Assembly: GCF_022179085.1 (NCBI RefSeq)
Contig: NZ_BPQE01000002.1
Coordinates: forward strand, 186,001 to 250,000
DNA: 64,000 bases
Direction: 5' to 3'
Source: Methylobacterium aerolatum
GTDB lineage: Bacteria; Pseudomonadota; Alphaproteobacteria; Rhizobiales; Beijerinckiaceae
The translations under genes and the position numbers were made by a program. Below, in pieces: positions 16,543 through 25,635 of the stretch (position 1 is the stretch's first letter; each line of letters opens with the position of its first letter). Below the pieces are notes generated by a model that did no database searches, was not told the origin of the DNA, and saw nothing but the letters and a program-made list of their open reading frames with translations.

Positions 16543-16620
16543 CGAGCGTCTGGCCGGAAAGATCCCGGCGGCCCGTCACGCTCTCATCGGGGGGCGACGA
16601 CCTTTCCGGCCGGTCGCTCG
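16543..16620. repeat. Inverted repeat between recX and the radical SAM gene
   Basis: The left arm at 16543-16565 (CGAGCGTCTGGCCGGAAAG, continuing) and the right arm at 16598-16620 (CGACCTTTCCGGCCGG, continuing to CGCTCG) match at about 19 of 23 positions as inverted copies. The loop is 32 bases. It sits directly after the recX stop (16627, minus strand) and before the radical SAM start, so it would form a hairpin at the recX mRNA end. No T-run is present. CTGGCCGGAAAG also occurs once inside the 4431-4750 palindrome. Confidence 0.65.
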
Positions 16621-16626
16621 GGACCG

Positions 16627-17214
16627 TCAGGGCGCCTCCTCCGCCTCCACGATCCGCCGCGCCAGCGCGTAGGGAAAGCCCTGGCGGGCGAGGCTCGCGA
16701 GATCGCGCTCCCGGTGGTCGGCGCGCTTGTCCGGCAGCCGGTAGGGGCCGAGGCGGCGGCGGCGGGCATAGGCCCAGGCGGCGGTCTCCTCGCTCTCGCC
16801 CTCCGGATGGGCCTCACGCTCCGCCTCCAGCACGGCGGCCACCACCTCGCGGGAGACGCCCTTGGCGGCGAGCCGGGCCGTGGCGCCCCGGCGGGAGGAG
16901 CCCCGTCGGCGCAGCGCCGCGAGGCGCCCCTCGGCGAAGCGCGTGTCGTCCACGAGACCGGCCGAGACCGCCCGCGCCACCGTGGCCTCCACCATCTCCG
17001 CGAAGGCCCCCGGCTCCTCGCCCCTGGCCCTGGCCCGCTTCTCGACCCGGCGGGCCAGGGTGCGCCGGAGCATGTCCGTCGAGGCGCTGTAGCGCTGGAG
17101 ATAGTCGAGGGCGGCGCGCTCCAGCCACGCGGCACTGACCGGGCGGGTGGGCCGCGGCGCGCCCGGCCCGGACGTTGCTTCCTGTCCCGGCGATGCAACG
17201 GTGGGGCGCTTCAC
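16627..17214 (-). CDS. recX: Recombination regulator RecX
   Basis: The 195-residue protein matches RecX, which binds RecA filaments and limits their extension. Typical features are ALDYLQRYSASTDMLRRTLARRVEKR in the first three-helix repeat, VDDTRFAEGRLAALRRRGSSRRGATARLAAKGVS in the second, and DLASLARQGFPYALARRIV at the C-terminus. The middle contains an Arg-rich ARRRRLGPYR segment. recA is not in the window; in many Hyphomicrobiales recX is separate from it. The gene is upstream of the radical SAM/UdgX pair on the same strand, giving a run of DNA-repair genes. Confidence 0.9.
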   Translation of the reverse strand: MKRPTVASPGQEATSGPGAPRPTRPVSAAWLERAALDYLQRYSASTDMLRRTLARRVEKRARARGEEPGAFAEMVEATVARAVSAGLVDDTRFAEGRLAALRRRGSSRRGATARLAAKGVSREVVAAVLEAEREAHPEGESEETAAWAYARRRRLGPYRLPDKRADHRERDLASLARQGFPYALARRIVEAEEAP

Positions 17215-17258
17215 GTGTTCTTCACGGTCTGAACAGGATTGCGTTTCATGAACGAGTC

Positions 17259-18773
17259 ATGGAACGCGCGCAACGCGACGGGCAGGGCCATGCGCACCGA
17301 GCCGATTCCGTCCAGGGGACGCCAGAGGGAGTGCTGCGGCGCAGGCTGCGCGCGGCCGCGGGCCTCCTGATGCGGCGCGAATGGCTCCTCGTCCTCCTGG
17401 CGTTGGGCCTGATCGCGCTCGCGGGCGCGGTCGTCTACCTGTCGCGTCCCACCACCCTCACCGTGGCCGTCGGCCCCCAGGACGGCCCGGAGGCCAGCCT
17501 AATCGAGGCCTACGCCGCTGCCCTCGACCGAGCCCGTGAGGATGTGCGCCTCAAGATCGTGCGCTACGACGACGTGCGCGACAGCAGCATCGCCCTCCAG
17601 CGCAACAAGGCCGATCTCGCCGTGGTGCGGCCGGACGTGTTCCTGCCGGAGAACGGCCTGACCCTGGCCATCCTCCACGACGAGGCCCTGCTCGTCGCCC
17701 GCCCCGACCAGAACGAGATCGAGGACTTCCCCGATCTCGCCCGCAAGCGCCTCGGCTTCGTGGTGCGCCACGGGGCCGACCTGCCCTTCCTCACCAACGT
17801 CCTGTCCTTCTACGACCTGACGCCGGACAGCCCCGCCGAGGATGGCGGCGGCGAGCCGGCCGCCGGGCATGTCCTCGTCGTGCCGTTGAAGCCCTCGGAG
17901 ATAAGCCAGGCGCTCACCGAGAAGCGCGTGGACGCCGTGGCGGTGATCGCGAGCCCCACCTCCAAGGTCGCGGGGACAGTGATCCGGGCCGTGGAGACCG
18001 GCTCGCCCGACCGCAAGATCGGCTTCGTCTCGGTGCCGGACGGCGACGCCATCCTCCAGCGCTTCCCCGAACTGCAGGCGGTGACGATCCCCGCCGGCAC
18101 CTTCGGCGGGCGCCCGAAGCGGCCGGCGGAGGAAATCCGCACCGTCGGCGCCTCGTACCGGCTGATGGCCCGCAGCACGGTGAGCCGCGTGGCCGTCGCC
18201 TCCGCGACCCAGCACCTGTTCGAGTGGCGCTCGCGCCTCGCGGCGGCCGCGCCCATCGCCAAGGTGATGAAGGCCCCCGACTTCGACACCACCGTCGCGG
18301 CGACCTCGGCCCGGCTGCCGAACCATCCCGGCGCCGTCGATTACTTCGAGCGCGAGCAGCAAACGTTCCTCGACCGCTACGAGGACTACATCTACCTCGT
18401 CGCCTTCTTCGGCGGCACCATCGGCTCCGGCTTCGCGTGGCTCGGCCAGCGCCTCGCCCGCCAGCGGCGGGAGCGCATCGACATCGTCCTCGACCGGCTC
18501 CTCGACATCCTCCGCGAGGTCCGCGCGGCCACGACGCCGGCCGAACTCGACGCCATCGTGCTGGAGATCGACGATCTGATCGCCGACGTGGTGTCCCACA
18601 CCCGCGAACGCTCCCTCGACATGCGCACCGTCAGCGCCCTGATCCTGGCGGTGGACGGCGTCCACGAGGCGGTGGGCGACGCCCGGCGGCGGATCGGCGC
18701 GCCGACTGCGGAACAGGGCGAGCGCCGCCGCTCCGCCCAGCTCATGGCGCTGCGCTTCCCAGCGGCGGAATAG
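17259..18773 (+). CDS. TAXI-type solute-binding protein with two membrane anchors (copy 1)
   Basis: The protein has about 504 residues and belongs to the TAXI (TRAP-associated extracytoplasmic immunogenic) binding-protein family. An N-terminal membrane helix (REWLLVLLALGLIALAGAVV) precedes a periplasmic two-lobed domain beginning TLTVAVGPQDGPEASLIEAYAAAL and including ADLAVVRPDVFLPENGLTLAIL. A second helix (YLVAFFGGTIGSGFAWLG) follows, then a basic cytoplasmic tail with a helical bundle (LARQRRERIDIVLDRLLDIL). The tail of about 130 residues suggests a sensor or complex-forming role rather than a free binding protein. No TRAP permease is nearby. The start is uncertain: ATG 17259 is used, and ATG 17370 is possible. 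The next gene is a paralogue. Confidence 0.8.
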   Translation: MERAQRDGQGHAHRADSVQGTPEGVLRRRLRAAAGLLMRREWLLVLLALGLIALAGAVVYLSRPTTLTVAVGPQDGPEASLIEAYAAALDRAREDVRLKIVRYDDVRDSSIALQRNKADLAVVRPDVFLPENGLTLAILHDEALLVARPDQNEIEDFPDLARKRLGFVVRHGADLPFLTNVLSFYDLTPDSPAEDGGGEPAAGHVLVVPLKPSEISQALTEKRVDAVAVIASPTSKVAGTVIRAVETGSPDRKIGFVSVPDGDAILQRFPELQAVTIPAGTFGGRPKRPAEEIRTVGASYRLMARSTVSRVAVASATQHLFEWRSRLAAAAPIAKVMKAPDFDTTVAATSARLPNHPGAVDYFEREQQTFLDRYEDYIYLVAFFGGTIGSGFAWLGQRLARQRRERIDIVLDRLLDILREVRAATTPAELDAIVLEIDDLIADVVSHTRERSLDMRTVSALILAVDGVHEAVGDARRRIGAPTAEQGERRRSAQLMALRFPAAE

Positions 18774-18835
18774 CGCCGGCACCGGACGGGACCTTGGGCG
18801 TTGGGGCTGCGGACGACCGCAGGACTGCCCCCCCG

Positions 18836-20242
18836 ATGACCGCCCTGACCGCCTTCGTGATGCGCCGGGAGATTCTTCTCCTCGCCTCGGCGCTCCTGTT
18901 GTGCGCGGGCGGAGCGGTGGCGTGGTACCTGCTCCAGGCGACGGTGCTGACCATCGCCGTCGCCCCCCGCGACGGCACGGAGCCCGGCCTCATCAAGGCC
19001 TATGCCGACGCCCTGGAGGCGGACCACGCCGGCATCCGCCTGAAGATCCTTCCCTTCGACGACGTGCGGGAGAGCGCCGCCGCGCTCCAGGACGGGCGGG
19101 CCGACCTCGCGGTGGTGAGGCCCGACGTCCTGATGCCGACGAACGGCCTGACGCTCGCGATTCTGCGCGATCAGGCGATGATCGTCGCCTCGCCGGAGCA
19201 GGCGGGGATCAAGAGCTTCTCCAAGCTCGCCGGCAAGCGCCTCGGGATCGGCGCGCAGAAGGACGCCGATTACTGGCTTCTCAAGAACCTGCTGGCCTAT
19301 CACGGCCTGACGCTGGAGACGGCGCAGCATCCGGGACCGGTGGGGACGAACACCGTCCTCCTCGTGCCCGTCGATCCCGACGGCGTCGCCACGGCATTCA
19401 AGGACAAGCGGATCGACGCCTTCCTCAGCATCATCGCCCCCTCGGCCCCGAAGGCGCTGGCCCTCGTCGGCGCGGTTCGCTCCGTCGCGCGGGACGGCAA
19501 GGTCGAGTTCGTGGCGGTGGAGGACGACGACGCCATCATCGAGCGCTTCCCGAAGCTGCAGGCGGTGACGATCCCCGGGGGCCTGTTCTCGGGCCGCCCG
19601 AAGCTGCCCGCCGACGACGTGAAGACGGTGGGCGCCTCCTACCGCCTCATGGCCCGCGCCTCGCTCAGCCGCCCCATCGCGGCGGACCTCACCCAGCAGA
19701 TCTTCGAGAAGCGCACTGCCGCGGCGGCCCAGACCGATTCGGCCGAGTACGTCCTCGCCCCGGCCTACGAGACCACCGTGGCCGCGACCAGCGCGCGAAT
19801 CCCGATCCATCCCGGCGCCATCGACTATTTCGAGCGGGAGCAGCACGGGTTCGTGGAGCGCTACGGCGACACGCTCTACCTGCTCGGCGCCCTCCTCGGC
19901 GGCCTCGTCTCGGTGCTGGCCTGGGTGCGCCAGCGGCTGGCCAGCCTGCGCCGGGAGCGGATCGACGACGTGATGGACCGCCTCCTCGAAATCACCGGGC
20001 AGGCCCGGACCCTTACCGATCCGGCGGCGATCGACGCGCTGACGATCGAGGTCGACGGGCTGGCGACCGACGTGGTCCGCTTCGCCCGCGAGAAGGAGCC
20101 CGACAGCCGGACCATGGCAGCGGTCGCCATCGCCATCGACACCGCCCGGGCGACGATCCACGACTGCCGCCTCGCCGCCGGGGGCGCGGTTCGCCCGACG
20201 CGGCCGACGCACCTGCGGGCGGCGGGCATGGCGGAGGGGTGA
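18836..20242 (+). CDS. TAXI-type solute-binding protein with two membrane anchors (copy 2)
   Basis: The 468-residue protein is a tandem paralogue of the gene ending at 18773 and has the same order of parts. It has a membrane helix at about 10-30 (EILLLASALLLCAGGAVAWY), a periplasmic domain starting TIAVAPRDGTEPGLIKAYADALEADH with ADLAVVRPDVLMPTNGLTLAIL, the shared HPGAIDYFEREQ segment before the second helix (YLLGALLGGLVSVLAWV), and a cytoplasmic tail with RERIDDVMDRLLEI. The shared blocks show that the pair arose by duplication and then diverged. It starts 62 bases after copy 1 and is probably co-transcribed with it. Ligand unknown. Confidence 0.8.
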   Translation: MTALTAFVMRREILLLASALLLCAGGAVAWYLLQATVLTIAVAPRDGTEPGLIKAYADALEADHAGIRLKILPFDDVRESAAALQDGRADLAVVRPDVLMPTNGLTLAILRDQAMIVASPEQAGIKSFSKLAGKRLGIGAQKDADYWLLKNLLAYHGLTLETAQHPGPVGTNTVLLVPVDPDGVATAFKDKRIDAFLSIIAPSAPKALALVGAVRSVARDGKVEFVAVEDDDAIIERFPKLQAVTIPGGLFSGRPKLPADDVKTVGASYRLMARASLSRPIAADLTQQIFEKRTAAAAQTDSAEYVLAPAYETTVAATSARIPIHPGAIDYFEREQHGFVERYGDTLYLLGALLGGLVSVLAWVRQRLASLRRERIDDVMDRLLEITGQARTLTDPAAIDALTIEVDGLATDVVRFAREKEPDSRTMAAVAIAIDTARATIHDCRLAAGGAVRPTRPTHLRAAGMAEG

Positions 20243-20255
20243 GGCGGCAAGCATC

Positions 20256-20480
20256 CCCTCTCCTCCCCTGCGGGAATCGTCGCAAAATTCCTCCCGCCCT
20301 CGACCTCATCCTGAGGTGCCCGCCTCGGCGGGCCTCGAAGGAGGCCTCCAGCGGTCTCCGCGATCCTTGGAGCCCGCCTACGAGGCTGCTCCGCAGCACC
20401 TCAGGATGAGGCCGAGGGCGGGATCAGAGGCGATGACCGCCTCTCGCAACGATCCCCATTGTGCAGGGAGAGGAATGGGC
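20256..20480. repeat. Long nested palindrome (family B) between convergent genes
   Basis: The inner arms pair CTCATCCTGAGGTGC (about 20308-20322) with GCACCTCAGGATGAG (about 20396-20410). The core is CCTCGAAGGAGGCCTCCAG against CTTGGAGCCCGCCTACGAGG. Outside these, TCCCGCCCTCG pairs with CGAGGGCGGGA, ATCGTCGCAA with TCGCAACGAT, and a decayed CCCCTCTCC with GGGAGAGG. The whole 225 bp can fold into one imperfect hairpin. It separates the converging TAXI gene (stop 20242) and binding-protein gene (stop 20501). No gene lies in it. Confidence 0.75.
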
Positions 20481-20500
20481 GTTCCGCCGGGGGCGCCCCC

Positions 20501-21478
20501 TCACTGCCCCGCCGGGTTGAACCCCGTATCGATCAACCCGTCCACCGCCTTGGGGACATCCACATCCGCCGCGATCACGCCCGCCTGTTGCAGGGCGACG
20601 CCGGCCGCGCGGATCGCCTCCGCCTGGGTCGGGCCGATGGCCGGCTGCGACAGGTCGGTGCGCTCGAGCTGCCGGGCGACCACCGGCTCGGGGAGCTTGG
20701 TGGCGGAGACCAGCGCGGCCTTAAGGGCGGCGGGGTCCTTCAGGGCCTCCTGGCGCACCCGCTCGTAGGCGGCGATCACCGCCTTCACGAGGTCGGGATT
20801 CTCCTTGGCGAAGTTTTCGCGCACGTCGAGGACGCCCCAGGTGTTGGCGGCGGCATCCCGGAAGAACAGCACGTCGCCGTTCTCGATCTCGGAGGCCGCC
20901 ATCATCGGGTCGAGCCCCGCCCAGGCATCGACGTCGCCCCGGTCCAGGGCGGTGCGCCCGTCCGGGTGCTGGAGCAGGACCAGCTTGGCATCCTTCTCCG
21001 TCAGCCCCGCCCCCTGGAGGGCGCGGATCAGGAAGATGTGCGGGTCCGTGCCGCGGGTCACGGCGACCCGCTTGCCCTTGAGGTCCGCCGGCTTGGTGAT
21101 GCCCGTGTCCTTGCGGGTGACGAGCGCCGTCCATTCCGGCCGGGAGAAAGCGTAGACCGCCTTGATCGGGTTGCCGTTGATCCGCGCCACCAGGGCGGCG
21201 GCGCCCGCCGTCGAGCCGAGGTCGATCGCGCCCGCGTTGAGGAATTCCAGCGCCTTGTTGGAGCCGAGGGACTGCACCCAGCGCACCGTGATGCCCTTCG
21301 GCTTCAGCGCCTCCTCCAGGTAGCCCCGCTCCTTCAGGAGCAGGCTCAGGGGGTTGTAGGTCGCCCAATCGAGCCGCAGCTCCGTCGGCGCGGCGCCCGC
21401 CGGCCCGGCCCCCAGGACGGCAAGGGCCAAGGCAGCACCCAGGGCACTGCGAAAGACCGTGCGGCGGGCCAAGGGCAT
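20501..21478 (-). CDS. ABC transporter substrate-binding protein, aliphatic sulfonate (SsuA) type
   Basis: The 325-residue periplasmic binding protein has a signal peptide with a twin-Arg-like start (MPLARRTVFRSALGAALALAVL). The mature protein shows TELRLDWATYNPLSLLLKERGYLEEALK and VRWVQSLGSNKALEFLNAGAIDLGSTAGAAALVARINGNPIKAVYAF, the SsuA/NMT1-like pattern. Proteins of this family deliver sulfonates, nitrate/bicarbonate or related anions to an SsuB/SsuC ABC transporter. No permease or ATPase gene is next to it, so it is an orphan here. GGAGATA precedes the ATG at 21478. It is divergent from glnD. Confidence 0.87.
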   Translation of the reverse strand: MPLARRTVFRSALGAALALAVLGAGPAGAAPTELRLDWATYNPLSLLLKERGYLEEALKPKGITVRWVQSLGSNKALEFLNAGAIDLGSTAGAAALVARINGNPIKAVYAFSRPEWTALVTRKDTGITKPADLKGKRVAVTRGTDPHIFLIRALQGAGLTEKDAKLVLLQHPDGRTALDRGDVDAWAGLDPMMAASEIENGDVLFFRDAAANTWGVLDVRENFAKENPDLVKAVIAAYERVRQEALKDPAALKAALVSATKLPEPVVARQLERTDLSQPAIGPTQAEAIRAAGVALQQAGVIAADVDVPKAVDGLIDTGFNPAGQ

Positions 21479-21617
21479 CGGGGTATCTCCATCTATCGCG
21501 ATGGGGCGGAAGCTAGGCCGGGGCGTTCGCTGCGTCAAACGAAGCGTTCTCTAATCAGTACGCCGCGTCGAGAACAATCTTCCATCGCGCAGGCATGACT
21601 GGCGCTGGCGGCGGATC

Positions 21618-24425
21618 ATGCTAACGGGGGACATGCTCGACCTCACTGCAGAGCTTGAACAGATCCTCGCCGGGCTCGACCGCGACATCCGCGAGCCCAC
21701 GCGGCTGCGCGCCGCCCTCGTGCCCCAGCTCAAGGGCGTGCTGGAGGCCGGCCACCGGGAGGCCGAGGAGCGCCTCCTGCGCGACCGCAACGGTATGGCC
21801 TGCGCGCAGAGCCTGTCGCGCCTGACGGACGCGGTGGTGCGCACGATCCACGACGCCGTGGTCTGGCGCCTCTATCCCAACGACAATCCCTCGACCGGCG
21901 AGCAATTCGCGGTGGTGGCCACCGGCGGCTACGGCCGGGGGACGATGGCGCCGGGATCGGACATCGATCTCCTGTTCCTGCTGCCCTACAAGCAGACCGC
22001 GTGGTCCGAGAGCGTCGTGGAGGCGATGCTCTACGTCCTGTGGGACCTGAAGCTGAAGGTCGGCCACGCCACCCGCTCCGTCGAGGACTGCCTGCGCGAG
22101 GGCCGCGCGGACATGACGATCCGCACCTCGCTGCTGGAAGCCCGCTTCCTGTTCGGCGCGCGCATCCTCTACGAGGAACTGGTGACCCGCTTCGACGCGG
22201 AGGTGATCGTCGGCTCCGCCTCCGAGTTCGTGGACGCCAAGCTCCGCGAGCGCGACGCCCGCGTCTCGAAGGCGGGCACCTCCCGCTATCTCGTGGAGCC
22301 CAACGTCAAGGACGGCAAGGGCGGCCTGCGCGACCTCAACACCCTGTTCTGGATCGCGAAATACACCTACCGGGTGCGCGACCAGAGCGAGCTCGTGGGC
22401 GCCGGGCTGTTCACGGCCGAGGAATATGCCCTGTTCGAGCGGTGCGACGAGTTCCTGTGGCGGGTGCGCTGCCACATGCACTTCGCCACCAGGCGCGCCG
22501 AGGAGCGCCTGTCCTTCGGGCTGCAACCGCGCATCGCCGAGCGCCTGGGCTACGAGGCACGGGGCGGCCTGTCGGGCGTCGAGCGCTTCATGAAGGCGTA
22601 TTTCCGCATCGCCAAGGACGTGGGCGACCTCACCGCCATCGTCAGCGCCGAGATGGAGGCCCGCCACGCCAAGCGCACGCCGGTGCTCGACCGCTGGATC
22701 GGCCGCTTCCGCGACCGGTTCCGGGCGACCTCGGTGGAGGCGGAGGATTTCTGGATCGACCACGGCCGGGTCAACCTGCGGGCGGAGGACGCCTTCGAGC
22801 GCGACCCCGTGAACCTGATCCGCCTGTTCTGGCTGGCCGACCGGCACAACGTGCCGATCCACCCGGACGCCAAGCGCCTCGCCACCCGCTCGCTGCGCCT
22901 CGTCACCCCGTCCCTGCGGACCGACGAGGAGGCGAACCGCCTGTTCTTGGAGATCCTGACCTCCCGCAACGCCCCCGAGGAGGCCCTGCGGGAGATGAAC
23001 GAGGCCGGGGTGCTCGGCCGGTTCATCCCGGATTTCGGCCGGGTCGTGGCGATGATGCAGTTCAACATGTACCACCACTTCACGGTGGACGAGCATCTGC
23101 TGCGCACGGTGGGCGTGCTGTCCTCCATCGAGAACGGGCGGGTCGAGGAGACCTATCCCCTCGTCAGCCGCCTGATCCACTCCATCCACAACCGCCTCGC
23201 CCTCTATGTGGCGATCCTCCTGCACGACATCGCCAAGGGGCGGCCGGAGGACCACTCCATCGCCGGCGCGCAGATCGCGCAGAAGCTCTGCCCGCGCTTC
23301 GGCCTGACCCCCGCCGAGACCGAGACGGTGGCGTGGCTGGTGGAGCACCACCTGCTCATGTCGATGACGGCCCAGAGCCGCGACCTCTCGGACCACAAGA
23401 CGATCGAGCGCTTCGCGGCCACCGTCCAGACCCTGGAGCGGCTGAAGCTCCTGACGATCCTCACCGTGGCGGACATCTCGGCGGTGGGACCCGGCGTCTG
23501 GACCGCGTGGAAGGGCACGCTGCTGCGCACCCTCTACGATGAGACCGAGGTCTACCTCTCCGGCGGCCATTCCGAGATCGCCCGCACCGACCGGGTGCGG
23601 CTGATCCAGATGAGCCTGCGCGAGCAGCTGCCCGAATGGGAATCGGAGCGGTTCGACGCCTACGCCGCCCGGCACAAGCAGGCCTACTGGCTGAAGGTCG
23701 ACGGCGCCCGGCAGGTGAAGAACGCCCTCCTCCTCCGCCGTACCGCCGAGGAGGGCCGGACCGGCGCCACCGAGGTCGGGCTCGACCCCGTGCGGGGCGT
23801 GACCGAGATCACGGTCTACTCGCCCGACCACCCGCGCCTCCTCGCCATCGTCACCGGTGCCTGCGCGGCGGCGGGGGCCAACATCGTCGATGCGCAGATC
23901 TTCACGACGACGGACGGCTTCGCGCTGGATACCTTCGTCATTTCCCGCGCCTTCGACCGGGACGAGGACGAATCGCGCCGCACCCGCCGGATCACCGACG
24001 TGATCGACCGGGCGTTGAAGGGCGAAATCCGCATCGCGGAGCTCGTGGCCGACAAGCACCCGCCCACCAGCGCCCGCGCCAAGACCTTCCTCGTGCCGCC
24101 CGACGTGACCATCGACAACGCCCTGTCGAGCCGCGAGACGGTGATCGAGGTGACGGGCCTCGACCGGCCCGGCCTGCTCTTCGAGCTGACGACGGCGCTG
24201 GGCGGCCTCAACCTCAACATCACCTCGGCCCATGTGGCGACCTTCGGCGAGCGGGCGGTGGACGTCTTCTACGTCACCGACCTCACCGGCACCCGCGTCA
24301 CCCAGCCCGACCGGCAGATCTCGATCCGGAAGGCCGTGCTGGAGGTGTTCGCGGCGGATGTCGCGATCCTGAGGGCCGAGGGACTGGAGGCGCTGGTGGC
24401 GGCACCGCCCATGCGGGACTCGTGA
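21618..24425 (+). CDS. glnD: [Protein-PII] uridylyltransferase/uridylyl-removing enzyme
   Basis: The 935-residue GlnD is the nitrogen sensor that adds UMP to PII when glutamine is low and removes it when glutamine is high. The nucleotidyltransferase domain has GGYGRG at 103-108 and the catalytic pair at Asp115/Asp117 (GSDIDLLF). The central NVKDGKGGLRDLNTLFW segment is typical. The HD domain that removes UMP has YHHFTVDEHLL and the metal-binding HD at 536-537 (LLHDIAKG). Two ACT domains that bind glutamine begin near residues 731 (ITVYSPDHPRLLAIVTG) and 841 (VIEVTGLDRPGLLFELT). A second ATG 15 bases downstream is an alternative start. It stands alone and is divergent from the sulfonate-type binding protein. 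Confidence 0.97.
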   Translation: MLTGDMLDLTAELEQILAGLDRDIREPTRLRAALVPQLKGVLEAGHREAEERLLRDRNGMACAQSLSRLTDAVVRTIHDAVVWRLYPNDNPSTGEQFAVVATGGYGRGTMAPGSDIDLLFLLPYKQTAWSESVVEAMLYVLWDLKLKVGHATRSVEDCLREGRADMTIRTSLLEARFLFGARILYEELVTRFDAEVIVGSASEFVDAKLRERDARVSKAGTSRYLVEPNVKDGKGGLRDLNTLFWIAKYTYRVRDQSELVGAGLFTAEEYALFERCDEFLWRVRCHMHFATRRAEERLSFGLQPRIAERLGYEARGGLSGVERFMKAYFRIAKDVGDLTAIVSAEMEARHAKRTPVLDRWIGRFRDRFRATSVEAEDFWIDHGRVNLRAEDAFERDPVNLIRLFWLADRHNVPIHPDAKRLATRSLRLVTPSLRTDEEANRLFLEILTSRNAPEEALREMNEAGVLGRFIPDFGRVVAMMQFNMYHHFTVDEHLLRTVGVLSSIENGRVEETYPLVSRLIHSIHNRLALYVAILLHDIAKGRPEDHSIAGAQIAQKLCPRFGLTPAETETVAWLVEHHLLMSMTAQSRDLSDHKTIERFAATVQTLERLKLLTILTVADISAVGPGVWTAWKGTLLRTLYDETEVYLSGGHSEIARTDRVRLIQMSLREQLPEWESERFDAYAARHKQAYWLKVDGARQVKNALLLRRTAEEGRTGATEVGLDPVRGVTEITVYSPDHPRLLAIVTGACAAAGANIVDAQIFTTTDGFALDTFVISRAFDRDEDESRRTRRITDVIDRALKGEIRIAELVADKHPPTSARAKTFLVPPDVTIDNALSSRETVIEVTGLDRPGLLFELTTALGGLNLNITSAHVATFGERAVDVFYVTDLTGTRVTQPDRQISIRKAVLEVFAADVAILRAEGLEALVAAPPMRDS

Positions 24426-24603
24426 GGGCGCGCGGGCCCAAAGCGACGGAGGAAAGTTGACGGGATAGCTCGGCCGTGATTGATCTGACGGTACCTCGTT
24501 CGAGGTCGTAAGCGTCCGACGTCAGGCAACGCATCCCACCCGGTTCCACCGGTCGGATGCGTCGTGCGCTCCGGATCTGGTGGACGTCCTTCCGGATTGC
24601 TCC

Positions 24604-24882
24604 ATGGCTTCCAAGACCTTCTTTCCCTCTCTCTTCCCCCTCAGGAAGCTGCCCGCCCGCTGGGCCGGCTTCATCATGCCCCTGACCCTGTCGGTGATGA
24701 TGACGAGCGTCATCTCCTTCGTCGTCACCGCGCTCGGCTTCGGCCTGACCGTGGAGCTGCTGCACCGCTGGCCGCTCGCCTGGGGCACCTCGTGGATCGT
24801 CGCCTTCCCGACGCTGCTGCTGGTGCTGCCGCTCGTCCGCCGTTTCGTCGCCCTGGTGGTCGATTTGCCGGGCGGCCGATGA
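24604..24882 (+). CDS. DUF2798 small membrane protein
   Basis: The 92-residue protein has two membrane helices, about residues 25-48 (GFIMPLTLSVMMTSVISFVVTA) and 55-82. The sequence LPARWAGFIMPLTLSVMMTSVISFV..GL with WAxxWxxAFPTLLLVLPLVRR matches DUF2798, a family of small inner-membrane proteins of unknown function. No strong ribosome-binding site precedes the ATG; a start about 24 bases upstream is possible. It lies between glnD and grpE on the same strand but with gaps of 178 and 123 bases, so it is probably a separate unit. Confidence 0.75.
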   Translation: MASKTFFPSLFPLRKLPARWAGFIMPLTLSVMMTSVISFVVTALGFGLTVELLHRWPLAWGTSWIVAFPTLLLVLPLVRRFVALVVDLPGGR

Positions 24883-25005
24883 GGGATGCGGCCTGAGGCC
24901 GATCGCTCGGCGCGTCAAACCGCGACGCTTCGGGTTGATTTCACGGGGTTGCGGCCTGATATCACGGCCGGTTTCCCATCCGTGCCGACAATCTCCGAAA
25001 GTGCG

Positions 25006-25602
25006 ATGACGAACGACGACAAGCCTCAGGACGCCTCCACCCAGCCCCAGGACGAGGCCGCTCCGGCCCATGCCGAGGCCTCGGTCGATCCCGTGGCCGA
25101 GGCTCTCGCCCTGCTCACCGCCGAGCGCGACGAGCTCAAGGACCGGATGCTGCGGACACTGGCCGAGATGGAAAATCTCCGCCGCCGCACCGAGCGCGAG
25201 GTCGCCGACGCGCGCGCCTACGCGGTCACGAACTTCGCCCGCGACGTGCTGAACGTCGCCGACAATCTCCGCCGGGCGCTGGAGAGCGTGCCGCAGGAGG
25301 AGCGGGCGGGCGCCGAGGGCGCCCTGAAGGGCCTCATCGACGGCATCGAGCTGACCGAGCGGGATCTCGCCAAGAACCTCGAACGCCACGGCGTGAAGCC
25401 GGTGGAGCCGCAGGGCCAGAAGTTCGATCCGAACCGGCACCAGGCGATGTTCGAGGTCCCGAATTCCGACGTTCCCGCCGGGACCGTGGTTCAGGTGGTG
25501 CAGACCGGCTACGTCATCGGCGACCGGGTGCTGCGTCCGGCCCTGGTGGGCGTTGCCAAGGGCGGCCCGAAGGCCGCCCCCTCCCCCGCCGACGCGGCCT
25601 GA
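25006..25602 (+). CDS. grpE: Nucleotide exchange factor GrpE
   Basis: The 198-residue co-chaperone of DnaK releases ADP and so restarts the folding cycle. The N-terminal 30 residues are acidic and disordered ([16 protein letters not shown]). A long coiled-coil helix follows ([47 protein letters not shown]), and the C-terminal beta domain contains [12 protein letters not shown] and [26 protein letters not shown], the GrpE signature. The ATG at 25006 fits family length; the open frame upstream is not GrpE-like. hrcA, often its neighbour, is not adjacent, and I saw no convincing heat-shock promoter. Confidence 0.97.
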   Translation: MTNDDKPQDASTQPQDEAAPAHAEASVDPVAEALALLTAERDELKDRMLRTLAEMENLRRRTEREVADARAYAVTNFARDVLNVADNLRRALESVPQEERAGAEGALKGLIDGIELTERDLAKNLERHGVKPVEPQGQKFDPNRHQAMFEVPNSDVPAGTVVQVVQTGYVIGDRVLRPALVGVAKGGPKAAPSPADAA

Positions 25603-25612
25603 CCCGCAGCGG

Positions 25613-25635
25613 GCCGGACCGATCGCCGGTCCGGC
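25613..25635. terminator. GC-rich hairpin between convergent grpE and PLA2-like gene
   Basis: GCCGGACCG and CGGTCCGGC form a perfect 9-bp stem with a 5-base loop. It fills the gap between the grpE stop (25602) and the stop of the convergent gene (25636). No T-run follows on either side, so it may be a weak or factor-dependent terminator working in both directions. Confidence 0.5.

Noticed and set aside
24426-24603. tRNA-like or small RNA gene after glnD
   Set aside because: Short inverted segments exist around 24496-24520 but no cloverleaf, no CCA-adjacent acceptor stem and no TTCRA loop in the right place.
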